This document shows positions 26,601-32,505 of a DNA stretch of 42,158 nucleotides, piece after piece. Made by a program: the position numbers and the translations under genes. The stretch lies in NCBI GenBank assembly GCA_034007295.1, contig JAVERC010000030.1, positions 1 through 42,158 of the forward strand, given 5' to 3'. This DNA comes from JACKCP01 sp034007295 (lineage in GTDB: Bacteria; Desulfobacterota; Desulfobacteria; Desulfobacterales; JACKCP01). The first letter of the stretch is position 1, and the number at the start of each line of letters is the position of its first letter. The notes under the pieces were generated by a model. That model was not told where the DNA came from. It did no database searches and saw nothing but the letters and a program-made list of their open reading frames with translations.

Positions 26601-28764
26601 AAATCATGATGACTGCGAAGAAGATGTAAAACCGTTTTTTATAATTTCAAAAAATCTTTCCAAAAATATGAAAAACAAAGGCTTTCTTGTTTCTTCAATT
26701 TCATTTGGCTCAGTTGTCTTTCCATACTCTTCAAATGTTAAGGGTAAAATTTATCCTGCTTTTTCAGGTATTTCAGGTATTGCCAAAACCATTGGAAAGG
26801 AATTTGAACAGGCAGTTGTTAAAATAGTTGATTTTAATATTGAAAATCCGGTTAAAAGCTTCGAGAAAATTGCAGATCAATATGTTGAAAGACTTTTATC
26901 CAAAGACAGGTTTGTTGAAACAGGAATCAGTGATGGTTCATTATATAAGCTTGTAATGAAAGAATCTGCCGGCGAACCAAAAAGCCCTTTTATAAAGCCA
27001 GATGAAAAAGTTGTAGTATCAGGAGGTGCAAGGGGAATAACCTTTGAAATCCTTAAACGTGTTGCCAGTGAAATAAAGCCGGAACTTATAATCCTTGGAA
27101 GAAGTGATGTTTTCTCACTTGAGGAAAGGTTTAAAGATACTTTTCTTGATGAATCTTTTTTAATAACCGTGCTTAAAAAAGAAATGAAAAATAAAAAGCC
27201 TGTTGAAATAAAAAAGGCTGCAAAGCGTATTCTGGGATTAAGGGAAAGTTTTGATAATATCAAATATTTAAAGTCACTTGGAGTAAAGGTAAATTATCAT
27301 TCCTGTGATGTAACAGATTATGAATCTGTAAGAAAAGCTGTATCAGAATATGATGATATTCAGGGTATTATTCATGCCGCAGGCCTTGAGGAAAGCCAGA
27401 TAATTGAGAAAAAAGAGCTTTCATCATTTAACAGGGTTTTTGATACCAAGGTTAAAGGTGCAAAAAATCTTTTAAAAGCCTTTGAAGATAAAAACTATGA
27501 TTTTTTTATAGGATTTTCTTCAGTTACAGCAAGATTTGGGAATCAGGGACAGGCAGATTATACAGGTGCAAATGATATGCTCGGAAGAATTTTAAATGAG
27601 CAGAAAATAAAAAACAGGAAAAGAACCTACAAGGTAATGTCATGGACTGCATGGAAAGATGCAGGAATGGCAACAAATGAAACAGTATTAAAAGTGCTTG
27701 AGTCAAGAGGGCTTACTTTTCTTCCCCTTAATCAGGGTGTTGATTTTTTTATGAATGAAATAAGGGACACAAAAACTTTAGAGGCTGTTTTTACAGGGCC
27801 TGACAAGGAGTTTGATAAAGACGGTCTTATGGATGAAACCGAAATGGTTTCTCCGTTTCTTGATTCAGTTGAAGAGGAAAGCAGTGAAAAAATAGTGTTT
27901 TCAAGGGTTCTTGATTTAAAAAGGGATATTTTTCTAAAAGATCACGCACTTGAAGACATCCCTGTTTTTCTTGGAGCTGCAGGAATAGAAACAATGGCAG
28001 AGGCAGCCCACTATGCAGCAAAAGGCAGGAATAAAAGGCTTTCCTTTGTAACAGATTTTGAAATTCCCTATGGAATAAAAATTTTAAAGAAACGTCCTAA
28101 AAAAATTGAAATTGAAGCTGTTTCTCTTGATAAAGAAAATAATTTAATTGAGTGCAGGATATCTTCCAGATTTGAAAGTGCTGTATTAACAGGAGATAAA
28201 AAACTTCATTACAAGGGTCTTTTCCATTTTACAGAATCTGAGCCTTTTGAGGAAAAAATTGAAATTCCTGAGTTCTTTCCTGTTAAATCAAGTGAAAAAG
28301 CAGAAGAGCTTCTTTACCATCCAAAGCGTCTTTTTATGGACGGCTCATTCAGAACCATTAAAGAAATTCTTTCTTTTAAAGACAGCACACTTGTTACAAG
28401 GGTTTCCCATAATAAACCAAGGGAATTTTTTAAGGGGCAGTCTTTTCCAAAATTTTACACAGATCTTATTTTAGTTGATTCAATGTTTCAGACAGGAGGA
28501 ATTTTTGAATTTCTCACTTCAAACAATCTTGTTCTTCCGTATGGAGCAGAAAAATTCAGGTTTGCAGCTCCAGTTGAAAGGGGAAAAGATTATTTGTGCA
28601 TAACTACCAAAATATCTTCAGATGAAAGAACAGATACTTTTAATCTTATTCTTGCAGATGAAAACGGCAGAGTCTTTATGGAAGCAGAGAATTTCAAAAT
28701 GGTTAAACTTTCCATGCTTGAAAAAGACTACAGGGTTAACAATAAATTTAAAATTTCAGCATAA
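17689..28764 (+). CDS. Pfa-type iterative fatty-acid/polyketide megasynthase (ER-ER-KS-KS-AT-KS-ACP3-KR-DH)
   Basis: A 3691-residue multienzyme. In order: two nitronate-monooxygenase/PfaD-like flavin reductase domains (about 1-280 and 325-620; the second has GTEAGGH with His465, while the first has GAEAGGK). KS1 (about 690-1115) has Cys897, His1032 and His1068. KS2 (about 1171-1600) keeps Cys1375, but both His are replaced (Phe1508, Tyr1542). The acyltransferase (about 1648-1950) has GHSIGE Ser1737 and His1843. KS3 (about 2025-2545) has Cys2272, His2420 and His2460. Three carrier repeats carry Thr2615, Thr2710 and Thr2809 at the expected pantetheine Ser. The ketoreductase (about 3105-3330) has SGGARGI, Tyr3291 and Asn3295. 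The C-terminal hot-dog dehydratase has His3419 and Asp3597. It has every activity for full reduction but no visible thioesterase. It is related to PUFA and secondary-lipid synthases; the product is unknown. Confidence 0.88.
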   Translation: MIKKIFNSSLPVLAYNPFGSPDITYFKALFESGCLPVFDTEFIEYELAAEIIEELDNSGILYGVRIFAENFHLFEFIEKKKLKNIEAVIVSYFDKTELEGFSFPISSAVKLVETTDIQINEELKAAGADALILKGAEAGGKISEFTSFVLMQWYLENTDYPVIIHGGAGLYTTAGLFSGGASGIVLDSQLYLTDEAPVSKSFKNIFENLEEFDSDIIEDDKGNRFRFFSKLATKIVKDLKIKEKTEDKDISLYEKIKKTVTFLSKETQNPVQSLFFLGQDSSFARKFVKKSRRLKDVISFLFENTSKLLNSIENSNPIRENSKFCKISGCRYPIIQGPMANVSDNADFATAVYENGGLPFFALGSLPHEKAEEIISEGNHKVPVFGAGLIGIEALNKNILSHIEIIKKKKVKFALFAGGSPSQINELEKNNITAWIHTPSLGMLDNAVSGGCKGFIFEGTEAGGHVGKLTSLVLWELGIGYLMEKDGLDLSDMTVIFAGGIGTKTASCAVSGISSILAKNGAAVSIQLGTPYLFSEEIVKTKALKRKYQEVISKHYKTMLMGTTVGLAARTVKTPFSEKIIENENFRIKENLSLNERKKGFEEDNIGSLLIAAKGIKPVFDSDNNKVIFENFCDEECFEKGNYCVGSSIAFHSGAKNIALIHDVYMKSEKDLIENLCRLEILFSKKRMLEDEIAVIGMGCVYPDASNTEEFWQNIVSKKYSIREIPDSRLDKSLYFDEDRKAPDKAYTKIAGMADNFKFYPEKFGLDEKTGNSISRSQQMLLEACSQAIENSGIKTETSEILKSAAVIIGSCLGNELSHNLNLKYFYPELEYHLDQIDEFKNLSKEEKEKILDNLKKSLSGESSFESPDSATLNIEASRIAAWLGTQGPNYVVDAACATSFAAIDCGIRELLSKSTDLVIAGGVNSSLSPESFIGFCKMGALSAEGSFPFDKRAGGFVLGEGAGVVILKRMKDAIRDKDNILAVLKSVGASSDGKGKAVAAPNEKGQILALERCFEKNKSFSREDIDFIEAHGTSTIIGDEAEIKTLSNFYGKSGKTGISSVKSQIGHLLGGAGAAGFIKTVLAIQNKTLPPVADFKEISDKCSLEGSDLYIITKPEKWKTKDNSPRRAGVSSYGFGGINFHAVLEEYNENYEPLNRNFFTCMGLNPDSKRIVISGLGVIVPGACNQDEFYEKLLSGKKDFKNIPETIFHNDYYAKADEQFRLPLVKAGIVEDYKFNSIKYKIPPNTLKSIDRAQLFALDAASQAIEEACGDNKETLFSPQNKTGVILGAISGSKHVENIIRSRTVLIERIIGETKGIDKNIKEKIKTELGASLRNRFHENCEDTTPGLLSNIVSGRVANYFGCCGANFIVDAACASSAIAMDIAMKSILSGDNDVVLTGGVDTNFYPGIMMVFKRLGLLSAEDTKIFDKRSSGVNLSEAGVVMVMTTYEKAVEKGLPVLAEISSMKFASKPSNNLYSPSQELIRKTAEKCYADSGVFKKNISYMDVFGFSSLMMDQIENQGLDSLFEHDLFFGNTKPELGYFKGANPAVVFARLVLQAKNRKILPNRNYDKDNSIIKKGSHLKSAGDLVAFDENMQFHTAANIFGFGANHGHAIISSLPSRLLKSEKEQEKTADLTIKHPEILKNSAVLLCGQGSQYPKMMKSLYEKEEIIRKYLDLGEQIFKNKRGYSILEIMFGRKPGLNSTENTQPAVFMASSALFEYLKSKGFYPEYFIGHSIGEYSALYASGALDFEDAMKLLLKRSELMKEADKKYPGKILIVFKNSEETAELIKESGIEGIYLSNINSLKQTGVSGFTEKIEAFCSFLAKKGVFYKKLDLTGAFHTPVLLEASEKLEKYLENVRFNKSLLPKIISNVTGKPYPEDEKEVKNLLVNQIISPVQFVKSIKTAMNLGVRNFVETGTGKILSGLLKHMELDDYNSYLCVESDAKEYESLEKIDLFVQEIKEDKVVVFNEKTDEKLEFDEDFKSFVSKNKAKLDKVLFSVYEKAKYEEKIKKLENFRFYTDRIAIAGVSVGLPGKSGNVFNDDNFSNLISGKNFIDELSDEEKSRFADKKISGIKKSPTGSVEVKKIKDISDVIQLAGRLGYFDLKDYGVEYDYDIAISLAFAAGIEALKDAKIPLVKIKNKKSDKLSPAEKFELPLEMQASTGVIMTSLFHGMEKFVREMNSYYCDKFYSKPYEEMENIYYHLMENLKSKESKDKVTDWFFRLREERKNSSEYEFDKNLLFNITPLGSAHFAQHIKAKGPNLNISGACASTTQACAVAEDWIRSGRCDRVIIIGGEGATSLELNQWIGSGFLSLGAASVKKNVKEASKPFDEDRHGTILGSGAVSLIIEKCSTIEKRGLKGQAEILGTWLGNSAYHTTGIDTNHLAQEMSLFMDMTRKRHNLNISEIAQKTVFMSHETYTPAKGGSADAEIKALRACFKDSASKVKITNTKGYTGHTLGAGIEDAVLVKCLQTGKVPAIANLEKIPPEFADLRLKDETTGDFKYGLHFSAGFGSHFAFLFIKKIDEASVKNNSLYENWLESISGIKNPEPQIINSTLCIESLKSEEKDKNLKVSSVSLETKIKKIISVQTGYSEDMLEKNLDLEADLGIDTVKQVEIFGKITSELNFEVPEDLKLRELNTIKKIAEYIGSKTENISFTSDSLKENYQEKPDDYVKKIKKIISVQTGYSEDMLEKDLDLEADLGIDTVKQVEIFGKITSELNFEVPEDLKLRELNTIKKIAEYISSKTENTSFILDSSKDNYQESHRENSDDYEEKIKKIISAQTGYSEDMLESDLDLEADLGIDTVKQVEIFGKISSELGIEVPEDLKLRELNTIQKLALYLSGKSGNGKKSENESLSEPLEAIPSTVKRYKVSVSEFEAEKDESNIFVGKSFLVTTDDFGFSEIFTEKIRDLGIIPVTLGKAETNDYRVNFADHDELWSVMDKISKEHDLSGFIHLSALNGYFSDKNHDDCEEDVKPFFIISKNLSKNMKNKGFLVSSISFGSVVFPYSSNVKGKIYPAFSGISGIAKTIGKEFEQAVVKIVDFNIENPVKSFEKIADQYVERLLSKDRFVETGISDGSLYKLVMKESAGEPKSPFIKPDEKVVVSGGARGITFEILKRVASEIKPELIILGRSDVFSLEERFKDTFLDESFLITVLKKEMKNKKPVEIKKAAKRILGLRESFDNIKYLKSLGVKVNYHSCDVTDYESVRKAVSEYDDIQGIIHAAGLEESQIIEKKELSSFNRVFDTKVKGAKNLLKAFEDKNYDFFIGFSSVTARFGNQGQADYTGANDMLGRILNEQKIKNRKRTYKVMSWTAWKDAGMATNETVLKVLESRGLTFLPLNQGVDFFMNEIRDTKTLEAVFTGPDKEFDKDGLMDETEMVSPFLDSVEEESSEKIVFSRVLDLKRDIFLKDHALEDIPVFLGAAGIETMAEAAHYAAKGRNKRLSFVTDFEIPYGIKILKKRPKKIEIEAVSLDKENNLIECRISSRFESAVLTGDKKLHYKGLFHFTESEPFEEKIEIPEFFPVKSSEKAEELLYHPKRLFMDGSFRTIKEILSFKDSTLVTRVSHNKPREFFKGQSFPKFYTDLILVDSMFQTGGIFEFLTSNNLVLPYGAEKFRFAAPVERGKDYLCITTKISSDERTDTFNLILADENGRVFMEAENFKMVKLSMLEKDYRVNNKFKISA
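25444..26230 (+). repeat. Three tandem carrier-domain repeats inside the megasynthase
   Basis: Near-identical units start at 25444, 25729 and 26026, offsets of 285 and 297 bases (95 and 99 codons). Units 1 and 2 are almost identical at the DNA level, including their linker (SKTEN), whereas unit 3 is more diverged. Each contains EADLGIDTVKQVEIFGKI. The pattern indicates a recent internal duplication of unit 1 or 2. Confidence 0.9.
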
Positions 28765-28789
28765 AAGAAAAATACAGGGAGAAATAAAG

Positions 28790-29227
28790 ATGTTTAATCT
28801 TGAACTTATATCAGAGCTTAATGGATGGAGTTTTGCAGGTACAGGAATGCTTATAGTGTTTGGTTCCCTTGCAGGTCTTGCATTTATAATATCGTGTCTT
28901 CATAAAATGCTTGAATTGTATGACAAGTGTGTTTTTTTTATAAAAACATGGAAAACCAGATTTTTTAGGTTTTTTGCTGAAGGCTTGAAAAATAAATTGA
29001 AAATTTCTTCGGGCCTTAAGGAATATGCAGTAAAGCTTAGAGCAATAACAGCTCTTATTGGAGAACCGTTTCATCTTTCAGACCTGATCCGAAATGCAGA
29101 AAAAAGAGGACTTAATTCCCCTCCCCCGGGATTTATTGTTGAAGAGCTTTTAAAGGCAAATTTCATAATAAGTGATGACTCCAAAAAATTTCGCTGGAAT
29201 CAAAGGCTTTGTGAAATTGTTCTTTAA
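28790..29227 (+). CDS. OadG-like small membrane subunit of a sodium-pump decarboxylase, with C-terminal extension
   Basis: A 145-residue protein starting at ATG 28790 behind GGGAG; the longer frame from 28622 lies inside the megasynthase and is not used. A single membrane helix (about 14-37, GTGMLIVFGSLAGLAFIISC) follows a short N-terminus, as in the gamma subunits that anchor OadA/MmdA to OadB. Typical OadG proteins then have a short Pro/His-rich tail. Here there is instead a basic region and a folded-looking C-terminal part (about 85-145) resembling a winged helix. The gene begins 25 bases after the megasynthase stop and precedes the OadB-like gene, so it links the two systems in one transcript. 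The assignment rests mainly on context. Confidence 0.6.
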   Translation: MFNLELISELNGWSFAGTGMLIVFGSLAGLAFIISCLHKMLELYDKCVFFIKTWKTRFFRFFAEGLKNKLKISSGLKEYAVKLRAITALIGEPFHLSDLIRNAEKRGLNSPPPGFIVEELLKANFIISDDSKKFRWNQRLCEIVL

Positions 29228-29298
29228 AATTCCACAGATATAAAGACGTGCCGGGTTTTTTTAAGCCCGGCCGGCAGATGTCTGGCTTTTAATTACAG

Positions 29299-29330
29299 CT
29301 GAATAGAAAATCCTGGTTTTCGGTCAATCT
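29299..29330. repeat. Half copy of the TTTTCGGCC palindrome
   Basis: A sequence beginning CTGAATAGAAAATCC and ending TTTTCGGTCAATCT matches the left arm of the palindrome at 30489-30560. It lies between the OadG-like and OadB-like genes. Confidence 0.5.
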
Positions 29331-29353
29331 TTAATCAAAAAAATGAGGAAATA

Positions 29354-30481
29354 ATGGAAGAACTTTTTTTGCAGTTTTTCAGCAATACAGGTTTTGCACT
29401 TTTCACCCCAGGACACCTTATTATGATAAGTGCCGGAGTGCTGTTTATCTGGCTTGGAATAGCAAAACATTATGAGCCTCTTCTCCTTGTTCCAATAGGT
29501 TTTGGAATTATTATGGGAAACATTCCTGTTTTTAACGGATTTGGACTTGGGATTTATGAAGAGGGGAGCGTGCTTGGTTATCTTTATATGGGAGTGACAA
29601 AAGGAATTTATCCATCTCTTATATTTATGGGAATCGGAGCTTTAACAGATTTTTCAACCATACTTGCAAGGCCTGTTCTAATGCTTTTGGGAGCTGCTGC
29701 CCAGGCAGGAATTTTTATAACTTTTGCTGGAGCATTAAGTCTTGGATTTGGTCTTGAAGAGGCGGCTTCAATTGGGATAATAGGCGGAGCTGACGGACCT
29801 ACTGCAATTTTTTTAACATCAAAACTTGCTCCAAGGCTTATAGGTCCCATTGCAATTGCAGCCTATTCCTATATGGCACTTGTTCCTGTAATTCAGCCTC
29901 CAATAATGAAACTTCTTACATCAAGAAATGAAAGACTTATAAAAATGGAGGAGCCAAGGGAGGTTTCAAAAAGGGAAAAAATGATTTTCCCTGTTGCAGG
30001 CTTTATTATCTGCTGTTTTACAGCTCCGGCATCACTTCCCCTTCTTGGAATGCTTTTTCTGGGCAATCTCTTAAGAGAGGCCGTTGTAACAGAAAGGCTT
30101 GCAAATGCAGCAAGAAATTCAATTATTGATACTGTAACAATTCTTCTTGGAATTACAGTTGGTGCAAGTACCCAGGCAGATGTTTTTCTTACTTCCGAAG
30201 CAATAGGAATTTTTATTCTTGGAGCCTGTTCATTTGCAATTGCAACAGCATGCGGAGTCATTTTTGCCAAAATCATGAATATTTTTCTTAAGAGTAAAAT
30301 AAATCCCCTTATCGGAGCTGCGGGTGTTTCTGCTGTTCCTGACTCTGCAAGGGTTGTTCAGGTTATGGGACAAAAGGAAGATCCTTCAAATTTTCTTCTT
30401 ATGCATGCCATGGCTCCAAATATTGCAGGAGTTATAGGTTCTGCAATTGGAGCAGGTGTATTGTGGAGTTTTATGAATTAA
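29354..30481 (+). CDS. Sodium-pump decarboxylase beta subunit (OadB/MmdB/GcdB family)
   Basis: A 375-residue, highly hydrophobic integral membrane protein. It decarboxylates carboxybiotin and couples this to Na+ export. The family's functional residues are all present with a constant offset of 56 from the Klebsiella numbering as I recall it: Asp147 (D203) in GGADGPTAIF, Tyr173 (Y229), Asn317 (N373), Gly321 (G377), Ser326 (S382) and Arg333 (R389) in NPLIGAAGVSAVPDSARV. It is therefore very likely an active pump. The ATG at 29354 follows GAGG. Length is slightly shorter than the usual 390-430 residues. It works with the carboxyltransferase (30702-32249) and the biotin protein (32486-34261) downstream. 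The substrate type cannot be read from this subunit. Confidence 0.93.
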   Translation: MEELFLQFFSNTGFALFTPGHLIMISAGVLFIWLGIAKHYEPLLLVPIGFGIIMGNIPVFNGFGLGIYEEGSVLGYLYMGVTKGIYPSLIFMGIGALTDFSTILARPVLMLLGAAAQAGIFITFAGALSLGFGLEEAASIGIIGGADGPTAIFLTSKLAPRLIGPIAIAAYSYMALVPVIQPPIMKLLTSRNERLIKMEEPREVSKREKMIFPVAGFIICCFTAPASLPLLGMLFLGNLLREAVVTERLANAARNSIIDTVTILLGITVGASTQADVFLTSEAIGIFILGACSFAIATACGVIFAKIMNIFLKSKINPLIGAAGVSAVPDSARVVQVMGQKEDPSNFLLMHAMAPNIAGVIGSAIGAGVLWSFMN

Positions 30482-30488
30482 ATAGTCT

Positions 30489-30560
30489 CTGAACGAAAAA
30501 CCTTTGTTTTCGGCCAATCACTAAATAGTGATTGGCCGAAAACGAGAATTTTTTGTTCAG
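30489..30560. repeat. 72-bp palindrome, TTTTCGGCC family
   Basis: Two 34-base arms (30489-30522 and 30527-30560) around the loop AAAT pair at 29 of 34 positions. The inner 16 pairs, TTTTCGGCCAATCACT against AGTGATTGGCCGAAAA, are perfect. It starts eight bases after the OadB-like stop codon. Partial copies lie at 29299-29330, 30649-30664 and 34563-34591. In RNA it would form a very stable hairpin that could cut or protect the message between the pump and carboxyltransferase genes. Confidence 0.75.
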
Positions 30561-30701
30561 TTCAAGGAAGATGAAAAATTTAACCGCAGGAATACATTTA
30601 GTATTTTGAGGATTAAATTTTGATTCTGACGCAGAAATGGACAAAAAAGGCCGTTTTCGTTCAGCAACTAAATAGTAATAAGCGTTTTTTAAGGAAAAAA
30701 T

Positions 30702-32249
30702 ATGAATACAGATCCAATGGAAATATTAAGGGAAAAAAGAAAAATCTCTCTTGAAATGGGAGGTGAAAAAGCACTTGAATCCCAGAAGTCAAAAGGAAAA
30801 CTCAATGCAAGACAAAGGCTTCAGCTTCTTTTTGATAAGGACAGCTTTGAGGAAACAGACAGGTTTGCTGCACACAGATGTACAAACTTTGGAATGGAAA
30901 AAATAGAAATTACAGGAGACGGAGTGGTAACAGGTTACGGCCTTGTAAACGGACGTCCTGTTTTTGCATATGCACAGGATTTTACTTCAATGGCAGGAAG
31001 TCTTGGAGAAGTTCATGCCAAAAAAATCTGTAAAATTATGGATCTTGCTCTTAAAGCAGGCGTTCCGGTCATAGGAATTAATGATTCAGGCGGTGCAAGA
31101 ATTCAGGAAGGAATAGATTCTCTTGCAGGGTTTGGAGAAATTTTTTTCAGAAACAGTGCAGCATCAGGAACAATACCCCAGATTTCGGCAATTATGGGAC
31201 CCACAGCAGGAGGAGCAGTTTATTCTCCTGCCATGACAGACTTTGTTTTTATGGTTAAAAAAACAAGCTATATGTTTATAACAGGCCCTGATGTTGTAAA
31301 ATCAGTAACAGGTGAGCAGACTGATTCAGAAAATCTTGGAGGAGCAGAGGCCCATTGTACAAAAAGCGGAGTTTGTCATTTTGGATGTGAAAGTGATGAA
31401 GATGCAATAGAAAAAATAAAAATGCTTTTGTCCTATCTTCCCTCAAATAATATGGAAGATCCGCCTGTAAGTGAAAAAAGATATCATGATCCCAAAAGAT
31501 CAATGGAGCTTGACTGTTTTATTCCCAAAAATCCAAATACTCCATACGATATGAAGGAAATAATAAAAAGCATATTTGATAACCATGAATTTTTTGAACC
31601 CCATGAATTTTTTGCTCCAAACATAATAACCTGTTTTGCAAGACTTGATGGAAAACCAGTTGGAATAATTGCAAATCAGCCAATTTATCTTGCAGGATGC
31701 CTTGACATAGATTCATCTGACAAGGCTGCAAGGTTTATCAGATTCTGCGATTCCTTTAACATTCCAATAATCACTATTGCAGATGTTCCTGGATTTCTTC
31801 CTGGAACCGGTCAGGAATGGGGAGGAATAATAAGGCATGGAGCAAAAATGCTCTGGAGTTATTCAGAGGCAACTGTTCCAAAACTTCTTCTTATAACAAG
31901 GAAAAATTACGGTGGAGCATATATTGCAATGAGTTCCAGGCATCTTGGAGCTGATGCTGTTTTTGCATGGCCGGGAGCTGAAATTGCTGTGATGGGAGCA
32001 GCTGGAGCTGCAGAAATTATTCACAGAAAAGCAATAAAAGCCAGTGGAAATCCTGATGAGGAAAGACAGAGAAAAATTAAGGAATATCAGAATCTTTTTT
32101 CAAATCCCTATATTGCAGCATCAAGGGGTTATGTTGATGATGTGATTTTTCCTTCTGAAACAAGAGAAAAGCTTGTTAAAAGCCTCAATATTCTTATCAC
32201 TAAAAAAGAGGCAAGACCTTATAAAAAACACGGAAATATACCTCTTTAA
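30702..32249 (+). CDS. Acyl-CoA carboxyltransferase, MmdA/PCCB type
   Basis: A 515-residue biotin-dependent carboxyltransferase with two crotonase-like halves. The N half contains SGGARIQEG (about 130) and GPTAGGAVYSPA. The C half contains VPGFLPGTGQEWGG, GGAYIAMSSRH and WPGAEIAVMGAAGAAEI, all typical of methylmalonyl-CoA decarboxylase alpha and propionyl-CoA carboxylase beta chains. It would move CO2 between an acyl-CoA and the biotin of the downstream carrier. With the OadB-like pump beside it, a Na+-translocating methylmalonyl-CoA or malonyl-CoA decarboxylase is the best reading. Which acyl-CoA is used cannot be decided by eye. The ATG at 30702 follows AAGGA. No biotin carboxylase is encoded nearby, which argues against an ordinary ATP-driven carboxylase. 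Confidence 0.92.
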   Translation: MNTDPMEILREKRKISLEMGGEKALESQKSKGKLNARQRLQLLFDKDSFEETDRFAAHRCTNFGMEKIEITGDGVVTGYGLVNGRPVFAYAQDFTSMAGSLGEVHAKKICKIMDLALKAGVPVIGINDSGGARIQEGIDSLAGFGEIFFRNSAASGTIPQISAIMGPTAGGAVYSPAMTDFVFMVKKTSYMFITGPDVVKSVTGEQTDSENLGGAEAHCTKSGVCHFGCESDEDAIEKIKMLLSYLPSNNMEDPPVSEKRYHDPKRSMELDCFIPKNPNTPYDMKEIIKSIFDNHEFFEPHEFFAPNIITCFARLDGKPVGIIANQPIYLAGCLDIDSSDKAARFIRFCDSFNIPIITIADVPGFLPGTGQEWGGIIRHGAKMLWSYSEATVPKLLLITRKNYGGAYIAMSSRHLGADAVFAWPGAEIAVMGAAGAAEIIHRKAIKASGNPDEERQRKIKEYQNLFSNPYIAASRGYVDDVIFPSETREKLVKSLNILITKKEARPYKKHGNIPL

Positions 32250-32259
32250 GGAAAAATAT

Positions 32260-32505
32260 ATGGAAATGGAAGAACGTGCTGCGGCAATAGCAGCTGTAAG
32301 GGAATATATAAGAATATTTAAAATATCTTTTAAAAAAAAGTCGTGCAGTGAAGATGTGCTTTCTTCAAAAAAAGAAAACCTCTGGGGAAAAAGCGGAAGA
32401 AAGCTTTTGATGAAAAACCGCTTTCTTATGCAGATGAGAGCTTTGCCTTACAAAAGCAGAAAATATTCATTTAGTGGAGATTCAAGTGGACTTTATAAAA
32501 AATAA
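32260..32505 (+). CDS. Small basic protein in the decarboxylase operon (unknown)
   Basis: An 81-residue protein starting at ATG 32260, eight bases after AAGGA and ten after the carboxyltransferase stop. It begins with a helix MEMEERAAAIAAVREYIRIF and continues as a strongly basic, Ser/Lys-rich chain without membrane segment or Cys motif. It overlaps the start of the biotin protein by 20 bases, so it is translationally coupled to it. I do not recognise the family. Methylmalonyl-CoA decarboxylases contain small delta/epsilon subunits that hold the complex together, and its position suggests a comparable structural role. This is inference from context only. Confidence 0.6.
   Translation: MEMEERAAAIAAVREYIRIFKISFKKKSCSEDVLSSKKENLWGKSGRKLLMKNRFLMQMRALPYKSRKYSFSGDSSGLYKK

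Noticed and set aside
29247..29275. Terminator after the OadG-like gene
   Set aside because: The GC stem GCCGGG/CCCGGC has its T-run in the loop, not after the stem, so it is not a standard terminator.
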